Assembly: GCA_015657535.1 (NCBI GenBank)
Contig: JADHZB010000890.1
Coordinates: forward strand, 1 to 64,000
DNA from: Nephromyces sp. MM_2019
Taxonomy: Eukaryota; Apicomplexa; Aconoidasida; Nephromycida
DNA length: 64,000 nt
Direction: 5' to 3'
Part shown: positions 1 through 11,428 of the stretch, piece by piece
How positions within the stretch are numbered: position 1 is the first letter of the stretch
How the letters are laid out: every line of letters starts with the position of its first letter
Translations under genes and position numbers: made by a program
Notes under the pieces: model-generated
Seen by the model: only the letters and a program-made list of their open reading frames with translations
What the model was told of the DNA's origin: nothing
Database searches by the model: none

Positions 1-1249
1 ATATATATATATATATATATATACTTCTAAGTCCTTGTGTGTTTGTGTGGATACAGCTGTATATATACATACACATATATAGAGGTATTCAAAATGCTTA
101 TTATTTGTGTCCATGTTATATATATATAATTTGTATAGAATAAGATGTAGTAATATAATATGTGTAGATGTGTCTGTATATGTGCATCTGCTTATATATG
201 TAATGTGCACATACATTATGCATGTGTGTGCATGTTTTGTGAAAGTTCGCCTGTGTGTGTGTTATATATAGACATATTTTTGTATTTTTACCCTAATTAT
301 TTATGTGTAAATTCGTGGTTTTGTGTGAGTGATTATTGTGTGTGTACTTGCTGTGTGTGTGTTAATGCATCCGTGCTTATTTAAACACTTGTGTGTGCAT
401 GCTTAATATATCTAGTATTAAGAGCATACATAATTAGGTTGACTTGCACACATACTGCCATCTTAAGATCATTTGAAGTTTTTAATTCAGTTTTCTCCCT
501 CAATTTTATGTTAATAATTGGAAAACATAAATACACATGTTAGATATAAAATGTGGACATAAAATTATCGAATTGATTCAAACTAATTTAAATAGATTTG
601 TGACTATAACATACAAATTATAATATTAATTATTTTTTTCATTTCATACTATCTAAAATTTACACCTTCACACTCTGTTTATTGTTAGCATATATATTAT
701 ATTTATTGTTACTAAAAATATATGCCCATAAACACAAGATTAGATTTATTCTAATTAGTAATAAATCAATCAAATTATATGCTGCCCAATATATTAAATA
801 TACACACCTCTAACATATTCACTGTACCTTCTATAAGCATACTTACATATATTCCCATACACACGCAGATACCCATATACATATATAAAATTAGACCCGT
901 AGATAGATATATAGCTATACATATATACACACACCTACACTACACACAACCATACATTTGCCCATACCTATAACTGATTCACATCACCACAAATTTCATT
1001 TCATTATATATATACCTACGCTAGTTAATCTCCTAAACTTTATATACATAAATACTAAGACACAAACACACACCCTATTTTTCAGCACACTCCACACACC
1101 TCATAACCTTAGACACATCTTACACACAATCAGGACTGGAGAAACACGCACACACATTATTAGACTCCTCTCAAATCAATCAAAACCTTCAAAATTATGA
1201 CCTACTAAATAAGTTTGTTTTCTCAGGAATTTATACACATTTTCCCAAA
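1..1249. repeat. AT-rich spacer with (TA)n, TG- and CA-rich tracts
   Basis: The first 24 bases are (TA)n. Bases 25-460 are rich in TG on the plus strand. Bases 780-1190 switch to CA-rich. Short open frames here encode only His/Thr/Tyr/Ile low-complexity strings produced by the CA/TA repeats, so I call no gene. The last part is the 5' flank of the FIS1-like gene. Confidence 0.7.
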
Positions 1250-1336
1250 ATGGACAAATTACCTAACAGTAGTTTTGACGTTACAAAAAAAACCCGCGAA
1301 ATTAGGGAGAAGTTTACACATGTAACTTTATGTATA

Positions 1337-1369
<33 letters not shown>

Positions 1370-1846
1370 TTCTGTGTATGGATATGTATGGATGTGTATA
1401 TATATTCATGGTGCAATTTTTGAGTTATGAGCACTTATAGATATTAAGGGGGATACTAGACTACTCCTGAACAACAAATTTAAAACATACACCATACACA
1501 ATATTATTTCATATAGGATCTAAAATTGAATATTTTATACAAATCATATAATTATATATATATATCAGATTTTAGCACACTAAAACAATGCTAAATTTTT
1601 TATTATAACTTCACATTTACATCTCATAACATTTATACACACACATCACAACATCTAAACACACATCAAAGGAAACACACACACTCACACACACACACAC
1701 ACACAGGCAATGGATATTGATCATCTATCACCACGTCTACAATTTGAATATGCCTCGTTATTGCTTTGTTCGTCGAATATAAACGAAATTAAAGAGGCCA
1801 TCGAACTCCTCAATGAATTAATTAATATTGGATCATTTCGGTTATC

Positions 1847-1878
<32 letters not shown>

Positions 1879-1946
1879 ACGAGTGTATGTTTGTGTAATG
1901 TGTGTGTGTGTATGTGTGTGTGTGTATGTGTGTGTATGTGTGTGTA

Positions 1947-1979
<33 letters not shown>

Positions 1980-2517
1980 GTGTGTGTGTGTGTGTATGTG
2001 TAATTTGTGCACTGTGATTTTTGGTGTATTTTGTGTGTATATTGTACATTATGAATTGTGTAAATGATATCTAAACCTCAGAACATATAGTATCTATTTA
2101 TTTGTACACATTAACAGCTCAGAGTGTTATTTTCAAGTAGCTATAGGCTACATCAAAATTGGTGATTATGCTGCAGCTCGAAGGCGTGTTGATATGTTAA
2201 TTAGAATAGTAAGTGCACACAACCTTTTCTTACACACAACCTGCTCACACACAACCTACTCACACACACAATTTTCATCAAATTTACATTTTTAACTTAC
2301 GTACTTTTCATATACATACTTTTCGCACACAAAATACTTTACTGCATACTTCTTACACAAACTCATCACGCTCACACATTTCGTACACACACACATTTTA
2401 TATATAAATATTCACACACACAAATATTCATTAGGAGCCCCATAATTTATTTGCCCACTCATTAAACAGTCTTATCAGAGACAAGGCCTCCCATGGTAAT
2501 ATATATTTTATCTAGTC

Positions 2518-2551
<34 letters not shown>

Positions 2552-3132
2552 GTATTTATGTGTGTGCGTGTTTATATGTAAATATATGTGTATGTGTGTG
2601 TGTGCTTATATGTAAATATATATATGTATATGTTTGTATTGATATCTAGCCTTATTTGTTTATAGTTTTTGCACATACGCACTCTAAAGTTTACTTACAT
2701 TATGTATTAAATAAAATATATATACTCATTATCTTGTGAGGATATTAATACATAATAAATAGCCCCATTTTTTATACTGTTTTATACTTTAATACACACT
2801 TTCTAATTATCTGATTTATTGAATATTTACACATCCTCATTATTTTTTATAATGTGTAGATGGACTACTTGGAGCACTCTTCGCGTTTAGTTTACTAAGT
2901 AAGTTATATATACATATAATATAAAAAACAGATACTCACGCACACAAACTCATATACATACACAAAAAACCCCCATATACACATACATACACACACACAC
3001 ACACACACAGAAAAAGCACACACTCACAATCCTACATATCTTAGTCACACCCAATTTACACACATAATTTTACATTTTTTTTTAGCTGGTCTAATTACTT
3101 TCTTAGTAAAGAAAACCAAATTTTTTCATTGA
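1250..3132 (+). CDS. FIS1: FIS1-like mitochondrial fission protein, 6 exons
   Basis: Exons 1250-1321, 1707-1840, 2118-2208, 2435-2495, 2860-2898 and 3086-3132 join in phase to 147 residues, close to the usual FIS1 length of about 150. FIS1 is a tail-anchored TPR-like adaptor on the outer mitochondrial (and peroxisomal) membrane that recruits the fission machinery. Seen: a LQFEYASLL stretch matching the first TPR helix of animal FIS1 (QFEYAW), then SECYFQVAIGYIKIGDYAAA and RRRVDMLIRIEPHN as the second helix pair. The end, from DGLLGALF, is a membrane span followed by the basic tail KKTKFFH, as in other FIS1 proteins. Exon 1 is the least certain, but it is in phase and restores the expected N-terminal helix; without it translation would start at 1710. 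All introns use GT-AG and are filled with CA or TG repeats. Confidence 0.88.
1841..2117 (+). repeat. (TG)n-rich intron 2 of FIS1
   Basis: After the donor the intron opens with (TA)n, then a long interrupted (TG)n run from about 1866 to 2000, before the acceptor just ahead of 2118. Introns 3 and 5 are CA-rich on the same strand, so intron 2 could pair with them in the pre-mRNA. Confidence 0.8.
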
Positions 3133-3916
3133 TAAATTAATAATTAAAAAATTAACTACAAATGGACAATATACTTACAAGACTTAAACACATACATACA
3201 AAATTGATATATACACACACACATTATCAAAATTTTTGAAGATACACACACGTCCCAAAGATAAATAAATCAGATAGGCACCAGTATATAATTATCCATT
3301 ACACCTACATATAATACACATACACACACACACACAATACAATAAACACACATAGACCATCACAAAACACATAAAAATTAACCCTAAAATTTTTTATATA
3401 CCTGTTATACACACTCTTAGTATATCACAGTCCATCACATATATATATATATATATATACAAATTCTAAACACTTTGATTATTATTAACAAAATTACACA
3501 CATTTTATAAATATAGATACACCCTTTCATATACTCTAAATATGAAATTTTTTACACACATTATTTATATATTTATTATTATATATCAATTTGTGTGTGT
3601 AAGTAAAATATCACCTTAGAGTACTTAAAATAAACATGACAATTTACCTAATAATAGAAAAACTTATAATTTGATATATATATTATATATATGTTTATGT
3701 GTATATGTTTATATATTTTTGTGTGTATATTTATATGTATGTATATATATATAGATATTTTTTCAATCCATTTTTCCTTGTATATTATAAAAAATTGTGT
3801 AGTATTAATTTGTGTTAAATTACAATTATTAAATTATGAAAAATAGGTTTAGTATTTAAAAAAATATGAAGCTTGTATGTAAATAGTATAATATCATTTC
3901 TAATTATATTTTGATT

Positions 3917-3953
<37 letters not shown>

Positions 3954-4265
3954 AAAAATTCTTAATTGAGTGTAATATTAAGTATTCAAGCATATGATCA
4001 GGTACTGATACATATATATATATATTAAGATATGTATCAATATAGGATATATAAATAGATATACACATACATACATACTCCTAATTAAAAATCTTAAATA
4101 TGTGTGTACACATATACACAATTAAAAATCATAAATATGTGTGTACACATATACACAATTAAAAATCTTAAATGTGTGTGTACACATATACACAATTAAA
4201 AATCTTAAATGTGTGTGTACACATATACACAATTAAAAATAAATAAATATTTTTTCTGTATACAT
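3133..4265. other. AT-rich spacer with microsatellites
   Basis: No gene seen. It contains (TA)n at about 3438-3460 and 3920-3950, CA-rich sequence near 3200-3360, TG-rich sequence near 3660-3740, and a 37-bp tandem repeat next to the following gene. Confidence 0.7.
4083..4240. repeat. 37-bp tandem repeat, four copies plus a partial
   Basis: Four near-identical 37-bp units start at 4083, 4120, 4157 and 4194, with a truncated fifth from 4231. Each unit carries AATTAAAAATC and the perfect 10-bp palindrome TGTGTACACA. The only changes between units are single bases. It lies just downstream of the minus-strand gene that ends at 4266, so it may be in its 3' UTR or terminator region. Confidence 0.9.
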
Positions 4266-6332
4266 CTAAGGATGTGTGTGATAATGGAGATAGGGTGTAA
4301 ATGGATAACGTGTGTTAATAAGGCCTAACATTTTTAAATAAGTTTCATCTAATTCACTTTGACTCACATTTAAAAAACAACCCAAATCTTCCCAAAATTG
4401 AACAACTTCATCAACAAATGTTTGTTGGAAACCTGTTTGTTGTACATACACCTCTTCATCTTTACTAAGGGGTACTATTCTTAGTAAATCACACCAGTGT
4501 GTAAGGGGAATTTTGATATCTTCTATCCATGTAAAGGCTAACCAACAACTTACAAAGAGTGTGCGTGTTAAACGGCTATCATCTAATGAACGTAATGGTA
4601 CCCATGAACGTGTGGTAGAAATATGTTGTACCTTATGTGATGTGTGTGTATAATCTACACACTGTATATTATTATGAGGGGATGATGTGTTGTGTATATG
4701 TGTATTTGTGTTAAGTGGGTTGTTTGTGTGTATATTTGGGTCAGGTGGGTTGTTTGTGTGTATAATTGGGTTAGGTGGGTTGTTTGTGTGTATAATTGGG
4801 TTAGGTGGGTTGTTTGTGTGTATATTTGGGTTAGGTGGGTTGTTTGTGTGTATATTTGGGTTAGGTGGGTTGTTTGTGTGTATAATTGGGTTAGGTGGGT
4901 TGTTTGTGTGTATATTTGGGTTAGGTGGGTTGTTTGTGTGTATAATTGGGTTAGGTGGGTTGTTTGTGTGTATAATTGGGTCAGGTGGGTTGTTTGTGTG
5001 TATAATTGGGTTAGGTGGGTTGTTTGTGTGTATATTTGGGTTAGGTGGGTTGTTTGTGTGTATATTTGGGTTAGGTATATCGGTAGAGGTGTGTGTATGT
5101 GATGGAGGGTTATCTGGATTAAGTGTTGAAGATGTGTGTGTTGTCGTATATTCATGTAATGTATCTTCAGTGTGTAAGGTTGATTCATTGAGATTATTAT
5201 GAACTTCTGTATATCGATTGGTTTCATTGTGTGTGTGTATTTCTATGTTATGTGTAGATAAATTATTTGATTGTGTGTGTGAAGCAATGTGTGAATTCAA
5301 ACCCAAGTTTTCTGTATATTTAATACCCTCAAATTGATTATAAGGTATTGTACATAAAGGTCTTGTATCATTGTTATACTCATTTTGATTAGTTTGTGTG
5401 TACACATCTATAAAAGGTGTATAAGGTTGTGGTTGATTGTGTGATTGTACAATGTTGTGTGTAGATTTGTCTGATATATCCTTAGGTAATCGGTTGTTTA
5501 TAATATGTTCAGCCTTATTATTGAATGTGTGTAAGTCATCTGAATTTTTTTTACCAATTTTTGTGTGTGTAGATGAATCATGGAAACGTGTCCTATTTTT
5601 AAGAAATGTGTAAATGGGTGAAGAGTAAAATAAATATTCAAGATAGGATTTCCAACTTGTTTTATATTGATTATTAAGTATAGAGTAGTGTTTGTGTGTA
5701 TGTCCAAAATCAGCCTTTCCTATTAATTTTCTCTCGGCAGTTTCTTTCTCTGGTTGAGTGAGTTTATATCCATAATCACTTGCACATTTTGTAAGTCTGT
5801 TATGCGTGTCCTTTTGATGAATGTGTAGATCAAATGGAATATTTTCAGATGTGTGTTTATTTTTTTGATTAAAATATATATCAAACGGTGCACTTTTTGA
5901 TGTGTGTGTACTTTTTTGATTAAAATTTGTATCAAAGGGTGCACTTGATGTGTGTGTACCCTTTTGAGTAAAATAAGTATCAAAGGGTGCACTTTTTGAT
6001 GTGTGTGTAACATCTGTAGGGCACTTATCAAGGCGTTTTAATTGAAAATAGTAGGCTAAGAGGAGTATGTTTGCAATATTCAGGTGATCTACACCATGGT
6101 TATGAAACATATTCATAAGGTAGAGGATGCATTCCCACACACCAAAACGGTCTGTTATATCAAGGGCCTTACAAAAAAAATAACATGACATAGCTGTGTG
6201 TGAGGCGTACGTACACTGTGGATTTTGGTATAGGTGTATAGCTACACGATCATCACTATTGCTACATGAGGCATATGTGTGTGTGTGTGAAGAAGGTGTG
6301 TTAGGAGGGTACATATTTGTTGATGTATACAT
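4266..6332 (-). CDS. Repeat-bearing low-complexity protein, possible interrupted cyclin-like domain
   Basis: A single open frame of 688 codons; an in-frame TGA lies just upstream of the ATG. Function not recognised with certainty. Residues about 20-105 are ordinary helical sequence (VWECILYLMNMF, ANILLLAYYFQLKR). Residues about 106-177 hold four copies of a roughly 17-residue repeat around SAPFD..FNQK. Residues about 421-541 are twelve exact 10-residue repeats (NNPPNPIIHT type). Histidine and threonine dominate the middle because CA repeats are read as His-Thr. Residues about 573-660 are again ordinary and Trp-rich (LFVSCWLAFTWIEDI, PLTHWCDLLRIVPLSKDE). The two ordered ends faintly resemble the halves of a Pho80-type cyclin box split by a long insertion; this is inference only. 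The ordered ends and the long frame support a real gene. Confidence 0.75.
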   Translation of the reverse strand: MYTSTNMYPPNTPSSHTHTYASCSNSDDRVAIHLYQNPQCTYASHTAMSCYFFCKALDITDRFGVWECILYLMNMFHNHGVDHLNIANILLLAYYFQLKRLDKCPTDVTHTSKSAPFDTYFTQKGTHTSSAPFDTNFNQKSTHTSKSAPFDIYFNQKNKHTSENIPFDLHIHQKDTHNRLTKCASDYGYKLTQPEKETAERKLIGKADFGHTHKHYSILNNQYKTSWKSYLEYLFYSSPIYTFLKNRTRFHDSSTHTKIGKKNSDDLHTFNNKAEHIINNRLPKDISDKSTHNIVQSHNQPQPYTPFIDVYTQTNQNEYNNDTRPLCTIPYNQFEGIKYTENLGLNSHIASHTQSNNLSTHNIEIHTHNETNRYTEVHNNLNESTLHTEDTLHEYTTTHTSSTLNPDNPPSHTHTSTDIPNPNIHTNNPPNPNIHTNNPPNPIIHTNNPPDPIIHTNNPPNPIIHTNNPPNPNIHTNNPPNPIIHTNNPPNPNIHTNNPPNPNIHTNNPPNPIIHTNNPPNPIIHTNNPPDPNIHTNNPLNTNTHIHNTSSPHNNIQCVDYTHTSHKVQHISTTRSWVPLRSLDDSRLTRTLFVSCWLAFTWIEDIKIPLTHWCDLLRIVPLSKDEEVYVQQTGFQQTFVDEVVQFWEDLGCFLNVSQSELDETYLKMLGLINTRYPFTPYLHYHTHP
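4711..5070. repeat. 30-bp coding minisatellite, 12 copies
   Basis: Twelve head-to-tail 30-bp units, each with GTGGGTTGTTTGTGTGTATA on the plus strand. The length is a multiple of three, so it encodes a 10-residue repeat in the minus-strand gene. Variation is confined to two sites per unit: AAT/ATT before GGG (Ile or Asn) and TTA/TCA (Asn or Asp). The near-perfect identity suggests recent expansion and likely length polymorphism. Long plus-strand frames over it are shadows of the repeat. Confidence 0.95.
5800..6015. repeat. About 51-bp coding repeat, about 4 diverged copies
   Basis: Within the same minus-strand gene, units of about 51 bases (one shortened by deletion) encode Thr-His-Thr-Ser-x-SAPFD-x-x-F-x-QK. 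They are more diverged than the 30-bp array downstream and so look older. The copy nearest the C-terminus, with NIPFDLHIHQK, is the most divergent. Confidence 0.8.
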
Positions 6333-9300
6333 CTTGGATCAGTGATAACTTATCAATATATATATGTGTGTGTAGATGTAAATAAACTCATCTTGAAATA
6401 TCGAAATTTCCTCTAGGGTATTAATTTAATCATGGTTGTGTGTGTATGAGTGCATTTAGGTAATTAGGGATAATATAGAATGTGTATACATGTATGAGTA
6501 GTGTATAATTAGTAATAGTATAGAATATGTATGTAGTATTCAAGTTTTGGAAACCCGTTAGTCTATATAAATGGGTTAAGAGTTATTTGTGCTTTAAAGT
6601 AAGAGTGTATATATATATAGTTTAGATATATAAGGATTTATGTGTAAGGTTGTGTGGGTATATATAGGAAATGAGTATATCGATATATGATTTATATATG
6701 ATTATGTGAGGGGATGTGCGATGGTAAGTTAGGGGAAGTATATTTTAATATATGATTTATATGTATGTGTGTTGATGTGTGTATTCATGTGCTGATGTGT
6801 GTTTTTATGTGTTGTTGTGTATGTATGTATGTTGATGGGTATGTATGCGTCTTGATGTGTGTGTATATGTGTTGATGAGTGTGTGCAGAATGCGTTTAAT
6901 ACTCTATTAATTTGTATCTAATTCTGATTATGTGTCAAAGTTTTTATAGTCTTGTTAAATTGTGTGTAAATATAAAATGGGTTGAGAACTGATCTTATAT
7001 CATATGCCCTCATTATATCTTATAGACTAAATTTTGATATAATTAAACGAATAAGTAAAAAGTATAAAATTAAGAATATAGGGCATAATTTACACACATG
7101 TGCCAATTTATCATTCAAATATATGAGATCTTTTTCATTGGAAATTTGTATGATCTGTTTACACACACATTATCAAGTATAGGAAGGTTGTGTATATGTG
7201 TGTATAAAATGATATATGCATACGTGAATATATGCATGTGTGTGTTAATTTATTAGTGCTTATATGATAAATATAAAATGTGTATATATTAATGTGTAAT
7301 ATTTGATGAAACCCCCCTATAGTATAAAGATGAGTTGTATAATTTATATAATGAGAAAATACGTCTATATGAAATATTGTGAGTAGTTATATTAATTGAA
7401 TAAGTTAGATGTGTGTGTGATTAATATGTATTGTATGTGTGTGTTTATGTGAGCGAGAGTTAAGTACAATTGCACAAATTGGGAAAGGTGAGTATATATG
7501 TGTGTGTGGTTAATCTAAAGTTGAAAATAGTTTGGGATAAAAGTGATTATTTGAACGGCTTATATGTAAGTGATATATAATTAGATTTAGATAATCTAGG
7601 AACAAGTATAGCTAAAATAATAAACTCACTTAAGTTTATATATATGTAATGTGTGATTTTTGCCATAAATGCAAATCTTTGTTTCCTTTGAGTTTACACA
7701 CTTTCGTAAGAGTTCACAAGGTAATTAATTGGTGTTATATTAGGTATGTGGAAATTCCTTTGTGTTCATGCATTGTCTCTGAATTGGTGTGTATGAATAT
7801 AAGGATATATGTGACAAGGTGTTAATGTGTGGGAGTATATATCTATGAGTGTGTATGTGTATGTGAGGCTTGGCTGATGTAGTGTGTTTATGTAGGGATG
7901 TGTATAAGAGGGTATGTAAGGATGCGTGTGTGGATATGTAGATATGTGTGCGGGCCTCTGCAGAGGTATGTGTGGATGTGTGTTGATATATATAGATTTA
8001 TGTTTATTGGTGTGGATGTAGGTCTGTGTCTATAGGGCTGGGTATATATGTATGGTTGGCTAACTAACAATATGTGTTTTATATATTAGATATCAGCGTC
8101 TAGGTATATTTTGGTAAGTTTGTGTGTGTTTATGTGTGATTAAGCGGCTATATATTTCTAGTATTTGATTTTCAAATACTTTTAATTATATTTCAAACAT
8201 TTAAAAAAGCATAGACAAAGTATAAAATTGAAGGTTTCATTTTCTGATATGAAAATGAGTAACAAAACACTTTAAATCTATGTATTAGTACGGATTGATG
8301 TGTGTGTATGTGTGTATCGATATAATTAGTGATTTGTGTATATAAATTTAATAATGGATCATAATTTTGAGATATGTTTACATTAGTTAGTGGTATTTGT
8401 GTAATTAAACTGTGATGTGAATTAACTAATAAAACCTCAAGGTTAGTATAGGTGTCAACAGTGCCGTGCATTAGTTAATTATGTGTGAGGGTGTGTGTAA
8501 AAATAATTTTCATATGTGTAATATTGATGTATTTTGTTAAGCTGTTTCTCAAGTTTTATTTTGCACGGGTAAGTGTGTAATATGAAACTGATTTAAAATA
8601 TTCATTATGTAAGCACTATTCGATTTATATACCTATTTAGAAATTCAATATAGTTGTGTTTTTGTTTGTGTGCATGGGTGGTTGGATGGGTGTGAGTGTG
8701 TTTGAAAGTGTGAGAATGTGGTGTGTATGTATGGATAGGAATTTGTATGGGTTGGATTATGTGTGTATTGGAGTATATATATTGGAAACTTTTATGTGTA
8801 GATTTAAAAAGGAAATTTATTATTACTAAGTCTTTATATGATGTTATATATATTTCTCATAGAATTAGTTAGAAATGTCTCCAATATAAATCATAATTTA
8901 TAGGACGAACGGGAAAATTATTAGTAAGTAGAACTGCTATACATTTGTAAAACTATGCTACCCACAGCTAGATATGGGTGCGTGCAACCTTATACCTACA
9001 TAAGGACAGACCCAAGTACACACACTTACTTATACGCCTACGTATTCACACATGCTTGTACACATATACATATATATGAGAGTATACATTTCCTCAGAAT
9101 CACACGCTTACAAACATCTACATAGTCATATGAGTAACAATACATTATTAATATATCTAGACTCGTGCACACGCTTGAGCATAATTTTATACGCACACAC
9201 CCCTCTACATCTACACACATTCATTTACGTATACATACATACATCCGAGATTATACACCACAAGCAGCGTATCTAAAAATACATACACACCACAGAAAAT

Positions 9301-11002
9301 AGAGAAATGTAAATAAATTTTCGAACTGATCTGGTCATGTTTTATAGGATATAATAAACTACTAAGTCAATGTCTTAAATCAGTTCAAGTCAAAAATGGA
9401 ATACAAGCTCAAATTAAATAAAAATAATTTATGGAGTTTTGATGTATTATTATTAAGGAAAAACAAATATTATTAAGCTACATATGTAGTGCTTTGATTT
9501 ATTCAAAAGTTGGAAATTTATAAGTAAATCATTTTCTATATAAAATCATATTATCTTATATATTATCTTAGCTTACACTGTATTTCACACTTTTACTAAA
9601 TATATCATACAAAATTAGGTGATTTTAACTAAATTTATATAGTATAAAAATTATATAGGAAATATTTTAGCACTATTTCTTATCATAATTATAACTATTA
9701 TTACAATTAGTAATTATGATTCATTTATAATTTATTTATTTGTATAACTTGATGGATATCTATGGTTATTTGCAGATTAGATTACTTGAGATCATATTTC
9801 ACAATTAATTTCTTAGTTCAATGTATATAACAAAGCTCAAGGAAACTAATGAATACCAAAAATTACATACATGTTCTCCAAACCAATAAATGTGTACCAA
9901 AAAAGCCTTAAAAAATATCAAGCAGCAAATAAATTATTTCCACCATAACTTAAAAAGTAAACATATGTATACGAAAACATCATGTGTGTGTAATAAATCT
10001 GTGTGGAATGTAATTTTCAATTGCTTTTGTGCTTAATAATAACTTGTATTTTAAAGTTGAATCATAGATATTAATTAACTTTAGCTTTAAGCCAGGTTAA
10101 TCATGTAACTAATTTAAATATTTGAGCATATAAAGCTCTCTCTTATTAGATACTGCTACTAATCTAATTGAAAATCTATAGTAAAATTGCACTAATATAT
10201 TGTATCAGGTAAATCGGAGAAAATGAGATTAAATAGAAAATAAAATTTCCATCACTTGCTCATGAAATCAATCTTATGTAAAACATAAATTTTAGGAGCT
10301 TTATACTATTCTTAATCTTTTACTTTTGGCTCTTTACAATTTTATTAGGGCACATGGAAATATATATATCTAAGATTCATAGATACTAAGAAGAAAGCTT
10401 GAGTGAGCTAAAACGTAATAAATTATTATGAGTTATACAAGTTTCATATTCCAAATAATAGATTAAAATGTTTTGTAACAAATAAATAAAAGTACCGTAG
10501 GTTAATGCTGCTTAGTAAGTGAGTCAAGCTTAATCGAAAAATTTAATCAGACTATGCAAAACTAAAAAGGGTAGAGGAAGTCTTTTAGCGCGCTGAATTA
10601 AGTAAATTTGGATTGCTGATTTCAGATTATTTCCTATTTATATCTAGCTTTATGAGATCAGTCTTTGAAGATTATATACATATTGACATCATAATTATTA
10701 CTATATCCTCGATATTTCTTTCAAATTGGTAAGGGGGAAACATTCAAAAAATTGTTTTGTGAATCTTTATTTGGAATTGTTAAGCTTTTTACTCTTAATT
10801 AACATTGAAGTCATATATAATATCATAGTCCTTATGTCCCTATTTATTGTTTTAAGTAGGATAAGTAATATGTAAAGCTTAGTGATTGCGAATAAATATG
10901 ATTTAATGAAATTTCCATGATTTAGAGTTATGAAGGTATATATATATATACATATTTATACTTAAGAGTGTATTAGGTGATAGTGGATGATGATTTGATC
11001 TG
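6333..11002. other. 4.7-kb TG-rich then AT-rich spacer
   Basis: From 6350 to about 8800 the plus strand is strongly TG-rich with frequent TGTGTG words; at about 8980-9290 the bias flips to CA-rich; 9300-11000 is plain AT-rich sequence. A 92-codon minus-strand frame at 8193-8471 has no recognisable similarity and sits in repeat-biased DNA, so I do not call it. Small exons of unrecognised genes could hide here. Confidence 0.6.
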
Positions 11003-11410
11003 TTATCTCCATTTCCTGAAGCCAGTTTTACGTTCTTGACCCGGTTTGATTACTCTCCATAACTGTGGTCTTAAGAAATGTGTGTTATCTCTGCCCTGAT
11101 CTGTTTTAATCCTTTCAACATATGCTTTTCTTTGTCGGCCTCCATGTGTGTGTGACAAAGCTTGGCCAGCTTTCAAAATATGTGTAATCTTAGAAAGGTT
11201 AATTATCATAGGGGTGATTGCGGCTAAAGTTTCTTGAGAGGCTAAATTGTATGGATGATTGGATTGCTTGTTTTTATCCGGAGGTATGTTACGCGGAGTG
11301 TTGAATAAGGGTAAGCTTAGCCTTGAATGTACCAGCTGTGTCAATATGTTAGCTTTCGTAATGAACTTGTCAACTCGTGTTGGGTCAAATAGTAGCTTTG
11401 CTTTATTCAT
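11003..11410 (-). CDS. Small basic hypothetical protein
   Basis: An open frame of 135 codons in locally less AT-biased sequence. I do not recognise the family. It is rich in Lys, Arg, Asn and Pro, with a mixed hydrophobic/basic first half (FITKANILTQLVHSRLSLPL) and a very basic C-terminus ending RKTGFRKWR. Size, charge and lack of a membrane span would fit an organellar ribosomal or other RNA-binding protein; this is inference. A good acceptor (TATACAG) lies 4 bases before the ATG, so the ATG may be internal to a spliced gene whose 5' exon is the frame at 11429-11656, or an intron may sit in the 5' UTR. An in-frame TAA lies upstream. Confidence 0.6.
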   Translation of the reverse strand: MNKAKLLFDPTRVDKFITKANILTQLVHSRLSLPLFNTPRNIPPDKNKQSNHPYNLASQETLAAITPMIINLSKITHILKAGQALSHTHGGRQRKAYVERIKTDQGRDNTHFLRPQLWRVIKPGQERKTGFRKWR

Positions 11411-11428
11411 TTTCTGTATAATTGAAAT

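Noticed and set aside
160..384. Cys/Val/Tyr-rich frame of 74 codons near the left edge
   Set aside because: Encoded by TGTGTG/TATATA repeats; no protein character.
4711..5070. GGGTTAGG words resembling telomere repeats or a CRISPR array
   Set aside because: The unit is 30 bases with no spacers, lies inside an open reading frame and is followed by genes on both sides; neither telomere nor CRISPR.
4687..5202. Two long plus-strand frames (136 and 171 codons) rich in Val, Cys, Gly and Trp
   Set aside because: They are shadows of the 30-bp minisatellite, whose unit has no stop in several frames. The minus-strand frame extends well beyond the array into ordered sequence and is the real gene.
8193..8471. 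Minus-strand frame of 92 codons starting MHGTVDTYTNLEVLLVNSHH
   Set aside because: Partly reasonable composition, but it lies in TG/CA-biased spacer, ends in an AT-driven string, and shows no similarity or splice partners I could establish.
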